DNA of 42,817 nucleotides from CAZOKH01 sp964580315. Its GTDB lineage: Bacteria; Chloroflexota; Anaerolineae; Anaerolineales; Anaerolineaceae. The stretch's first letter is position 1. Each line of letters opens with the position of its first letter. The notes below the pieces were generated by a model that worked only from the letters and a program-made list of their open reading frames with translations, ran no database searches and was not told the origin of the DNA. Position numbers and translations under genes: made by a program. Location: contig CAZOKH010000023.1 of NCBI GenBank assembly GCA_964580315.1, forward strand, positions 1 to 42,817, given 5' to 3'. Below, piece by piece: positions 25,101 to 32,405 of the stretch.

Positions 25101-26383
25101 GCAAACCGGCCGCCGTCCAACTGCACCATGGGGCGCAAATCAGGCGGGATCACCGGCAGAACCGTCAACACCATCCACTCGGGGCGGTTGCCTGAACGGC
25201 GGAATGCCTCCACAACCTCAAGACGAGTGGTGGCTTTTTTGCGTTTTTGTTTGCTCTTGGTGGTGCGAACTTCATTCCACAGGTCTTCAGAAAGTTTGTC
25301 CAGGTCGAGGCGTTTCAAAATGTCATAAAAGGCTTCGGCGCCCATATCTGCCTTGAAAACCTGTCCCCAGCGCTGCTTCAACTCACGGTAGCGGGTTTCA
25401 CTCAGAAAAGTGAAGGGCCGCAATTCATGCAGTTCATCGCGCTGCCGGGTGTTTTGATTTTGGGTTTCCACCGATTCATCGTCCAGGCGGTTGCGCAAAG
25501 ATTCCATCTGTTCGTCAGCTTCAGCTTTCAATTGAGCCTTGCTGAGTTCCATGGCTTCCAGTTCGCGCTTCAAATTGGCGCGGAATTCGGTTTCCAACTC
25601 ATCCAGTTTTTCTTTGACAATGCGCTGCACGTTGCTGATGTGTTTGGCAGTGATTTCTTCACCTGCTTCAGCAATCACCGCGTTGGCTGCATTGAAAACA
25701 ATGCGCGAATGCGATGGTTTTCCGCTCATTTCCTGCAGCGATCGTTCAATGCTCTGCCCTTCCTGCATCACCGGTTCAATGCGGGTGGCAATTTGCTCAT
25801 CAGCGCGCGCCTGAAGATCGGTTTCCTGTTTTTTCATCTCCGCAATCCGGCGGTCGCGCTCTTTTTTGATCTCTAAAATCTGGGTGTTAATCTGGTCGGC
25901 CACTTCACGTTCTGAAACGGTGATTTCCTCTTCCAGGCGTTTCAGCGCTTTTTGCCGGGCGTCATCATCCACATACGTAACGATATATTGAGCAAAGTAC
26001 AGCACGCGGTCCAAATTGCGCCGCGAAATGTCCAGCAATTGTCCCAGGTAAGAAGGAACCCGGCGGGTGTACCAGATATGCGCCACTGGTGAAGCCAGGT
26101 CGATATGCCCCATGCGTTCACGGCGAACAGAAGACCGCGTTACTTCCACACCGCATTTATCACAGATAATTCCTTTGTACCGGGGATTTTTATATTTTCC
26201 ACAATAACACTGCCAGTCACGGGTGGGGCCAAAAATCGCCTCACAAAAAAGGCCATCCTTCTCCGGTCGCAAACGTCGATAATTGATTGTTTCCGGTTTT
26301 AACACTTCACCGTACGACCAACTATGAATGACCTCCGGAGAAGCCAGGTTGATGCGCAACGCCTTTAAGCCTTTGGTTTCCAC
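22118..26383 (-). CDS. rpoC: DNA-directed RNA polymerase subunit beta'
   Basis: This 1421-residue beta' subunit carries all core motifs. The N-terminal zinc ribbon has C59, C61, C74 and C77. The switch/rudder region includes LLGKRVDYSGRSVIVVGP. The catalytic NADFDGDQM has D627, D629 and D631, which hold the active-site Mg. The second zinc site is in CELLHGVCAKCYG, and the bridge/trigger helix region contains GIVAAQSIGEPGTQLTLRT. An insertion of about 165 residues (roughly 142-325), rich in Glu/Lys/Arg and coiled-coil in character, lies between YVDDD and LSETRYRELKQRW; E. coli has only a short loop there. GTG start at 26383 with AGGAGG at 7 bases. rpoB, its usual upstream neighbour, is absent; an unrelated histidine kinase lies there instead. 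Confidence 0.98.
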   Translation of the reverse strand: METKGLKALRINLASPEVIHSWSYGEVLKPETINYRRLRPEKDGLFCEAIFGPTRDWQCYCGKYKNPRYKGIICDKCGVEVTRSSVRRERMGHIDLASPVAHIWYTRRVPSYLGQLLDISRRNLDRVLYFAQYIVTYVDDDARQKALKRLEEEITVSEREVADQINTQILEIKKERDRRIAEMKKQETDLQARADEQIATRIEPVMQEGQSIERSLQEMSGKPSHSRIVFNAANAVIAEAGEEITAKHISNVQRIVKEKLDELETEFRANLKRELEAMELSKAQLKAEADEQMESLRNRLDDESVETQNQNTRQRDELHELRPFTFLSETRYRELKQRWGQVFKADMGAEAFYDILKRLDLDKLSEDLWNEVRTTKSKQKRKKATTRLEVVEAFRRSGNRPEWMVLTVLPVIPPDLRPMVQLDGGRFATSDLNDLYRRVINRNNRLKRLLELGAPDVIVRNEKRMLQEAVDSLIDNSQRGKALSRRGRRELKSLSDMLKGKKGRFRRNLLGKRVDYSGRSVIVVGPTLKLYQCGLPKAMALELYRPFVIARLVDNSYATNVKGARRFIERNRPEVWEVLEEVIKERPVLLNRAPTLHRLGIQAFEPVLIEGSAIQLHPLVTTAFNADFDGDQMAVHVPLSQKAVWEARNLMLSARNLLKPADGEPIISPSKDMVLGVYYLTMAENRQHKGDGSIFADIDEVELAYSLGQVDIHANIKVNVTTWYDEKGTRLLKAEKRLVETTVGRVMFNRILPPEVQYNNEVLEKGGVKDLIAEVYEVCGDEKTTIVADKVKEIGFEYAMKSGSTIAVADITIPAEKADILATSQQQVENVTRDWRRGLLTEQERNERIIDIWQQTTQDVAKAVKTAMDPNGNLATMANSGATKGGFGPISQLAGMRGLMADPAGRIIRLPIQSNFREGLTALEYFISTHGARKGLADTALRTANAGYLTRRLVDVAQDAIINEEDCGTEDGLWIRKSDEQVNRQPMSSRLFGRLTAARVIHPTTGEILAERDEMLDHEKVRLITAAGVTEVKVRSPLTCELLHGVCAKCYGMDLGRGKLVEMGAAVGIVAAQSIGEPGTQLTLRTFHTGGVAAGGDITTGLPRVEELFEARRTPKGEAVITQIDGVVKVIQSDRYNDQRSIRVEHEELVSEAYEVPADWKIEVVDGGEIIAGGVIASQGDATLAAQHVGRIRIEDGKVIVSYTVKESEDYDIPSTSRQVVRDGDRVTAGQALTEGSLNPHTILKINGRDACQVYLLSEIQKVYRAQGQNIHDKHFEVIIRKMLGKAQVTRPGDTHYLPMKVVDRLELRATNEKMIAEGKQPAKFLEILLGVTKASLSTDSFLSASSFQHTIKVLGRAAIESARDPLFGLKENVIIGKLIPAGTGFVQGRFDEEEAEAVAEVQAEVEDDKPVEGEADLLEA

Positions 26384-26425
26384 TAAATCGCCTCCTGGTT
26401 TGACTTATACCAATACAGCCAAAAC

Positions 26426-26451
26426 AAGCGCTTAATTCTTCTTTAGCGCTT
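26426..26451. other. Inverted repeat in the rpoC leader
   Basis: AAGCGCT (26426-26432), 12 bases, AGCGCTT (26445-26451). It lies right after a TTGACA on the minus strand (26460-26465) and 43 bases before the GTG start. It could be an operator or a leader hairpin that controls rpoC. Confidence 0.5.
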
Positions 26452-26459
26452 CTAAACAC

Positions 26460-26499
26460 TGTCAAGAAAAAATCTATACATAGCCGATCTGATATTATA
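26460..26499 (-). promoter_or_regulatory. rpoC promoter region: TTGACA and TATAAT boxes not at standard spacing
   Basis: On the minus strand a perfect TATAAT occurs at 26494-26499 and a perfect TTGACA at 26460-26465. They do not pair with each other (TATAAT is upstream). TTGACA has only AAGAAT at 19 bases and TATAAT has no good -35 box. One or two promoters for rpoC in this 152-base gap are likely, but exact sites cannot be fixed. Confidence 0.4.
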
Positions 26500-26535
26500 A
26501 CACAAATCTTTTTTTCTGCTACGCTTTATATGACA

Positions 26536-29500
26536 TTAATTTAATTTTGAAGCCTGCTTTTTGGGAATTTCAAAGAAAAATGTGCTTCCCTTCCCCAGCG
26601 TACTGTACACATCCGCCATTCCACCGTGCCATTCGACAATGGACTTTACAATGGCCAATCCCAGGCCAATTCCGCGGGGCTTTCTTGATTCTTGCCTTTC
26701 AGATCGATAAAACTTTTCAAATACATGCGGCAGATCCAATGGTGCGATGCCAATACCGGTATCCTCTACAGAGAAAAGCACAGTATCGCCTTTGTCCAGC
26801 AAATTCAGCTTGATTTTTCTCCCCATGGGCGTGAAAATAACCGCATTTTCAACCAGGTTTAATACAGCCTGGCGTAAAAGATCGGCATCCCCTTCAATGA
26901 TCATGGGATTAATATAAGATTCTTTCAAACCATCCAGGTATTCAATCGTAAGGTTCTTTTGAGCCACCTGTGGTTGAAGCGACGCAACTACCTTATCAAT
27001 CACATCTGTCATCGACAACTTGACAATCTGAAGGCCAATTCCCGTTTCCACGCGTCCCAGGTCTAGCAGGCTGGATACCAGTTTTCCCATTGTTTCAACA
27101 CCGGTGATGATCTTCTGGTTGTAGTCTTTTTGCTGCTCATTCATTTCACCAACCACTGGAAGCATCCTGGCATAACCCAACACCAGCGAGAGTGGGTGCC
27201 TTAGATCATGACTGACCAGCGAAACAAAGTCTGATTTTACCGATTCTGACTCTTTAAATCTGGTCACATCTTGCAACAGGCACACCTTTCCAACAAAGCG
27301 TCCTTCTGAAACAACCGGAGATACCAGCACGTAATATACTTTCCCACTTTTCATGGTTATCTCACGGGAAATCAATTTCCCTTCCCCTCCCTGCTTGATT
27401 GCCTCGCGCAACTCGGGCATGGGGATAAATTCTTCCAGTTGTTGACCAGCTTTGGGATTCGACAAGATCCCCGCCAGTATCGCTTCCGGGTTAAAGAGCA
27501 ATAGCCGCAGGTTTTCATCAAAAACCATCACGGGTTCCGGGGTCGAATTGATCACTGCTTCCAATCGCTGCCTGCCGATATCCGCCGAGGCATACAGGCG
27601 GGCATTGGCCACGGTGAGTGTTGCCAGGCCTGCCAGGGTTTCAAAAAAGCGCTCTTCTTCCTGGGAGAAAATGTGCGGGTTGCTGTAAGCAAGCCATAAA
27701 ACACCCATATAATCATCATTTTTTCCCAGTGGTACAGCGAAAACGGACCCCGGTCGTCCCAATGCCTGTGCAAAATTAAAGAGTCGATAGCGATTGGTGT
27801 TTGAAATGACCAGCTTGCCCTTCATCCGCACGACTTCAAATAATTGTTCATCCAGGTATGAATACAGGTTGGATGATTCGCCTGTGCCAAAACAGTTCAA
27901 ATTGCTGTCAATTTTTTCTAATGAGTTATCCCGCATCAACACAACTCGCGCCGAACAAACACCCCCGGTCAGAGCTGCCTGCAAGATGGGTTGAACAGCA
28001 TTGTTGACCTCCAGGCTGGACGCTGCGCTGGCGCTTACCCGCAAAAGCCGATTCAGTTCTTCCATACGGGCATCCAGCCGAATGCGCATCTTTTCCATCG
28101 CGTCAGACAATTGCCCCACTTCATCTTCCCCGACCACTTTCAGCGGACGTTTCAGATCTCCCTGCGCGATCAAGGCCGATTCCTGCGCCAGGTTTCTCAG
28201 CGAACTGGTGATCGAATTTAATCCCACCCACATCGATATCACCAAAAAAACAAAAATCACACCCAGCAATCCAATTAGCGGGATGGAGATCATGATTGCC
28301 TGCATTTGAGCAATTTCAGCCGGAACCGTCAGCACCACCTTCCAGGGGCGCCCAACGATGGTTTGAACATACACCGATCTTCTTGTGCCATCTTCGGATA
28401 GATCATCCGACATCCCCTCTGTCGGCATGGGATCGGTCACATATTCTGTCATTACCAGGTTCTTATGAATGGAGTGATACAGTATCCGATTATTCTCATC
28501 CAGGATGATCCCTTCACCCTTCATGGGCTCTTTGATCGATTCCAGTGCCTCAATCACTGGCTGTGTAAAGGGGTTCGATTCAAAATCAGTCCTGCCTAAC
28601 AACACCCCCTTGACCGTTCCATCTTGATCGGTAATGACTGCCAGAATCGAAACCTGCGCCGATGTTTCATTGGGCAAGGGATGAATCACATAGGTTTGAA
28701 CCGGCACACCCCGCAAAGCCAGCTTTATGGCAGCTTTTTCTTCAACCGTGGGTTGAATCAATTCAAAATTACTTTGTGGAAACCCCGTTACCGGTTTCCC
28801 GCTTTCATCAAACAAGAACAACTGCCTGAAATATGGAACCATGCGCATTCCAACAGCCAGTTGTTCGCGTGTTTTGTCAGGTGTATCCATGAACAGGCTG
28901 GGTTTCGCCAGGTTCATCGCCAGGTTTTGACCAGTTTCCAGGAAATAGGGAATACTCTGCGAAATAATCTTGGCATTGCTTTCCAGGCTGTTTTCGATTA
29001 ACCGCCCGGCCACATAACCTGCCGCCCACCAGTCAATAAAAAATACCGACAGGAAAAAGGCAACCCCAACTAAAAGCGTTGTGCGGTTAAATTTCCACTG
29101 GATGCTAATCTCTGAGGGAGAAGGAATTAACGATTTGGGTTTAATCCACAACTCAGGTTGATAGTGCCTGACCAGCTCAACCACGCCTGCCGCCACAAGC
29201 AATTCAGCCCAACGTGCCAGCAGCCCCCACCAGCTTCTTGTCAAGAAATAATCAATCCGCACCGCAATGGAACCCTGGACTGTGCACAGGGTGGAAATGA
29301 TCGTCACAAAAAATAATCCACCCCCCAGAACAACGGCAGCGAAAATCGGTTTTCGAAGGAAATGATAAATTCGCGTGCGAAACCGCTGATTAACCATCCA
29401 TATAAACAGGAAAGCAATACTAACCGTTTCTAAAATGGTAAACAGGTTATGGGAAAACCAGATGGTTCTAAATAACGCCTGAAGCAGTGCAATGAGCAGT

Positions 29501-29838
29501 GCGTAATACGGCCCAACCATACCCACAGCCAGCATCCAGGGAACAGCGGAGAACAGAAGCACAACAGGAACATTGCTCTCGTCAGGTATTCCCGGAATTG
29601 GAGCCGCGAATTGATCAGGAAAGGAAAAACCGAACAGAAATGTGGTAATGGGAATCAGCAGGAAAAGAAAAATGAGCCACTTGACTGAAAAGCGTTCTGT
29701 TTTGAAATCCTTATTCCAGAGCCGATAAATTACCCAGATCAACAGGCATGCAAATACAATCCATCCCAGCCATCCATAGAGATGGTTGGGTTGATTAATA
29801 TAAGGCAAAACATTCAAAAAACCGAGAATAAAATTCAT
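26536..29838 (-). CDS. Multi-domain sensor histidine kinase (TM-Cache-like-HAMP-GAF-PAS-HisKA-HATPase)
   Basis: This 1100-residue membrane sensor kinase has an N-terminal cluster of about seven hydrophobic segments (1-235), a further TM near 255-280, an extracytoplasmic sensor of Cache type (about 285-510), and a TM (about 512-538). Then come a HAMP domain (540-600, VVGEDEVGQLSDAMEKM), a GAF-like domain (about 605-750), a PAS domain (about 755-865), and a HisKA domain with the phospho-accepting H877 in SHDLRHPLSLVLGY. The ATPase has N-box LVENAVIFTP, D1026 in VEDTGIGIA, FEKFYR, and GIGLGLAIVKSIVEWHGG. No response regulator gene is adjacent, so the partner is unknown. No clear RBS precedes ATG 29838; a TATAAT lies at 29867-29872. 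Confidence 0.93.
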   Translation of the reverse strand: MNFILGFLNVLPYINQPNHLYGWLGWIVFACLLIWVIYRLWNKDFKTERFSVKWLIFLFLLIPITTFLFGFSFPDQFAAPIPGIPDESNVPVVLLFSAVPWMLAVGMVGPYYALLIALLQALFRTIWFSHNLFTILETVSIAFLFIWMVNQRFRTRIYHFLRKPIFAAVVLGGGLFFVTIISTLCTVQGSIAVRIDYFLTRSWWGLLARWAELLVAAGVVELVRHYQPELWIKPKSLIPSPSEISIQWKFNRTTLLVGVAFFLSVFFIDWWAAGYVAGRLIENSLESNAKIISQSIPYFLETGQNLAMNLAKPSLFMDTPDKTREQLAVGMRMVPYFRQLFLFDESGKPVTGFPQSNFELIQPTVEEKAAIKLALRGVPVQTYVIHPLPNETSAQVSILAVITDQDGTVKGVLLGRTDFESNPFTQPVIEALESIKEPMKGEGIILDENNRILYHSIHKNLVMTEYVTDPMPTEGMSDDLSEDGTRRSVYVQTIVGRPWKVVLTVPAEIAQMQAIMISIPLIGLLGVIFVFLVISMWVGLNSITSSLRNLAQESALIAQGDLKRPLKVVGEDEVGQLSDAMEKMRIRLDARMEELNRLLRVSASAASSLEVNNAVQPILQAALTGGVCSARVVLMRDNSLEKIDSNLNCFGTGESSNLYSYLDEQLFEVVRMKGKLVISNTNRYRLFNFAQALGRPGSVFAVPLGKNDDYMGVLWLAYSNPHIFSQEEERFFETLAGLATLTVANARLYASADIGRQRLEAVINSTPEPVMVFDENLRLLLFNPEAILAGILSNPKAGQQLEEFIPMPELREAIKQGGEGKLISREITMKSGKVYYVLVSPVVSEGRFVGKVCLLQDVTRFKESESVKSDFVSLVSHDLRHPLSLVLGYARMLPVVGEMNEQQKDYNQKIITGVETMGKLVSSLLDLGRVETGIGLQIVKLSMTDVIDKVVASLQPQVAQKNLTIEYLDGLKESYINPMIIEGDADLLRQAVLNLVENAVIFTPMGRKIKLNLLDKGDTVLFSVEDTGIGIAPLDLPHVFEKFYRSERQESRKPRGIGLGLAIVKSIVEWHGGMADVYSTLGKGSTFFFEIPKKQASKLN

Positions 29839-29866
29839 TGGTTATTTATAGCTATGCGATATAAGC

Positions 29867-29872
29867 ATTATA
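29867..29872 (-). promoter_or_regulatory. Candidate -10 box for the histidine kinase gene
   Basis: Perfect TATAAT on the minus strand, 29 bases upstream of the start codon, in the 108-base gap after cmk. No recognisable -35 box at 16-18 bases. The short leader would explain the poor RBS. Confidence 0.35.
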
Positions 29873-29946
29873 GCATTATGCCAATGAATATTCATAAGCG
29901 TTTTTGGGGAAATCCCATACGCGCCGCCATTTCTACAGGTTAAAGA

Positions 29947-30642
29947 TTATTGATGCCGCCTGACCAGATCAATGATAATTTGAACCACTTCATTGACTGT
30001 CTTGCCGTCCGAACTGACCCTGATGGCATCATCAGCCGGTTTCAATGGCGCAACCTCCCGGGTTGAGTCAATCTCATCCCGCCGCTGCATCGAATAGAGA
30101 ACCGCTTCCAGGCTGGCCTGCTCACCTCGATTAATCAGTTCTTCATATCGCCGACGCGCCCGTTCTTCGATCGAAGCATCCAAAAAGATTTTAATATCTG
30201 CTTCAGGCAAAACCACCGTGCCGATATCTCTTCCCACCATGACTATATTTCCCTGTTCGCCAATCCGTCGCTGCTGCATCGTCATCGCATGGCGCACACG
30301 TGGATACGCTGACACCTTGGACACAAACCGATCCACGTTGGGTGTGCGAATTTCCCAGGTGATATCCACACCGTCCAGGATAATGTCGCATTTTCTGCCG
30401 TCCTTTTGAGACGGTGGAAACACATCAATCTTAACGGATTCAGCCAGTGACGAAACCTTGTCTTCGTCGTCCACATTGCCAAATTGTTGCAGCGCCCCCC
30501 ATGTCACTGCGCGGTACATCACACCCGTATCAAAAAAAAGGTAAGATAATTCTTCAGCGATTCGCTCTGCAACAGTCGATTTGCCAGACGCAGCAGGTCC
30601 ATCAATTGCAATAGACAAGGGCTTTTGATTCGTCATGTTCAT
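29947..30642 (-). CDS. cmk: Cytidylate kinase
   Basis: Cmk phosphorylates CMP and dCMP to the diphosphates. At 231 residues it has the usual size. The P-loop is IDGPAASGKSTVAERIAEEL (residues about 13-32), then FFDTGVMYRAVTWG, the NMP-binding MVGRDIGTVVLPEADIKIF, LDASIEERARRRYEEL (lid region) and the DEIDSTREVAPLKPADDAI block. The ATG at 30642 overlaps the upstream stop codon as ATGA (30639-30642), so translation is coupled to the membrane-protein operon. The position at the end of a glycosyltransferase operon is unusual; in many genomes cmk precedes rpsA or der. Confidence 0.97.
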   Translation of the reverse strand: MNMTNQKPLSIAIDGPAASGKSTVAERIAEELSYLFFDTGVMYRAVTWGALQQFGNVDDEDKVSSLAESVKIDVFPPSQKDGRKCDIILDGVDITWEIRTPNVDRFVSKVSAYPRVRHAMTMQQRRIGEQGNIVMVGRDIGTVVLPEADIKIFLDASIEERARRRYEELINRGEQASLEAVLYSMQRRDEIDSTREVAPLKPADDAIRVSSDGKTVNEVVQIIIDLVRRHQ

Positions 30643-32405
30643 TCATCCATTAATGTGTCTGGTGCTGTTTCAGAGACAGTTGTCACAGCGCCAGGAAATA
30701 GATCACTGCGCACCCATAGAATGATTGACCGGTTTTGCACCGGCGCCTTCCGGTAAAACAACCACGAAAGCCATTCCTGGGCTGTATAAAGCTGCCAGGC
30801 AGGTTGAATATGCCAGTTAAAATCCTGACCGGTGTAAGACGCCCCAAGTTGCAGCATGCTTTGATCATCCGTAATTACCAGGGAAGGTTCTTTTCCAACC
30901 GGTAGAGAGCCGGAATAATCACCGGTGTTTTGGAAATTGCGCAACAACCATTTCAAGGCGGGTGATTCCTGCTGCAAGAGGGCAATATCAACCACCGTTC
31001 TGTCACCCTTACTCCATTCGGAAATATCCCCAATCGTTGTAAAAAGGAGATCGGCTTCGCCAATAGCCGGAGACTTTATCCACATATCCATACCCCGGAT
31101 TTTCTGGGGGTTTAAAGAATTCCAGGTTATGCCTAACATTGAAACCAACATGAAAGCAGCCAATGACCATGCCAGGCCGTAACTGGCAATTGTTTCAGAC
31201 CATCCCCAACGCGCCAGGACTGCACTCAACAGAATAATCACCAGACCGCCAATCACAGCAACAATTCGAATTTGAAACGACTGCGCATCCACAGCCTGAT
31301 TCAAAAGTGTCAGACCGTTGAGTAGGACAAAACATAAAACCAGGAATATAAAAATGCCCAACCCAAGGGTATAGCCAAAGTCATCTTCTTCAAAATCTGG
31401 CGGGGCTAGCAAAATAACCTGTCGACTGGCCAGCGCCCAAAGCGGGACCACCGCCCAGACCAAATCAGGTATTTGTCTGCCTGGATACAGGATATTGAGA
31501 ATCACGGCTGCTGCAAACCACAGGATCAAGATGCGGTCAACCTGACTCATGCCCCGCAAATTGGCAAACACCCGCCACAAAGCCAGAGCCAGGGGGAAGG
31601 TGCTATACGCCAGCAAACCGATCAATAATTCTTGAATTTGTATCCCTGATGGTGTTCCCCACCACTGCATAAAACTGATTAGCCCGTTCATCGATGAAGA
31701 AATTCCATTGGGAACAAGCAGGAACAGCGTCCCCACCAGGAAAAATGTTCCCGCGCACCAGATTCCCAGTGTCCTCAGAAAAACAGCATCCGGCCGCCAG
31801 GGTTGTTCTTCTTCAGAAAGATGCTGTATTTCAGATGAGCCGGTTTTGGGTGATAACCATTTACGCAACAGGACAGTAACCAGCAAAACAATAACGCCCA
31901 TCCATAACGATGGACCAGACAACAACGCCAGGCCCAGGCAAATGCCCGCACAGGCTGCCCGCCTGTTCAACGCCAGCCCGAGGGTTGCAATGAATAATGC
32001 CAGTCCTACGCCAGATCCATCCAACTGCCTGGATACTGCGACCAGCGCCGGGTCAAACGCAATGGCAAATGCCAGGCATAAAGCCGGTATTCTACCCAGG
32101 TATTTCTGAAAGAGGATCGGACTCAAAGCGAACAGGCTGCCCACAAGCGCCGGCACCAACCTGGCTGCGAAATTGTTCGAATCAAAAATAAAAAACAATA
32201 CCGTGTTAAGCAGCACCAGCAGCGGCTGATCAGTCAACAAGGACGGTTCTCCACGGCTTGCAGCCAGTGCTTGCAGCGCCAGGTGCGCTTCAGCATCATT
32301 AAGCGGGTCAATCCCCAGGTTAATCAACCGCATGGCAATCGCCGCAAGAAATGCAAGCAAATAGAGGCCTGTTTCTACTCGAAAATCATCTTTTTTATTC
32401 ATCAA
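30639..32405 (-). CDS. GT-C-type (GT39/ArnT-like) polytopic membrane protein
   Basis: This 588-residue membrane protein has about 11-12 helices in the first 440 residues and a soluble C-terminal part (about 445-588, after SPAIGEADLLFTTIGD). The first extracytoplasmic loop holds an acidic motif (INLGIDPLNDAEAH, D37 and E39) where GT39/ArnT-type transferases carry their catalytic Asp/Glu. It resembles oligosaccharyl or lipid-sugar transferases of the GT-C fold. The TIGR03663 family, often found beside YYY proteins, is an alternative that I cannot exclude. It overlaps the 897-residue YYY gene by 11 bases and cmk by 4, so it belongs to one operon. The donor and acceptor are unknown. Confidence 0.75.
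   Translation of the reverse strand: MMNKKDDFRVETGLYLLAFLAAIAMRLINLGIDPLNDAEAHLALQALAASRGEPSLLTDQPLLVLLNTVLFFIFDSNNFAARLVPALVGSLFALSPILFQKYLGRIPALCLAFAIAFDPALVAVSRQLDGSGVGLALFIATLGLALNRRAACAGICLGLALLSGPSLWMGVIVLLVTVLLRKWLSPKTGSSEIQHLSEEEQPWRPDAVFLRTLGIWCAGTFFLVGTLFLLVPNGISSSMNGLISFMQWWGTPSGIQIQELLIGLLAYSTFPLALALWRVFANLRGMSQVDRILILWFAAAVILNILYPGRQIPDLVWAVVPLWALASRQVILLAPPDFEEDDFGYTLGLGIFIFLVLCFVLLNGLTLLNQAVDAQSFQIRIVAVIGGLVIILLSAVLARWGWSETIASYGLAWSLAAFMLVSMLGITWNSLNPQKIRGMDMWIKSPAIGEADLLFTTIGDISEWSKGDRTVVDIALLQQESPALKWLLRNFQNTGDYSGSLPVGKEPSLVITDDQSMLQLGASYTGQDFNWHIQPAWQLYTAQEWLSWLFYRKAPVQNRSIILWVRSDLFPGAVTTVSETAPDTLMDE

Noticed and set aside
25247..25876. Plus-strand 209-codon open frame inside rpoC
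   Set aside because: Antisense to the conserved beta' coiled-coil insertion; no RBS and no recognisable protein.
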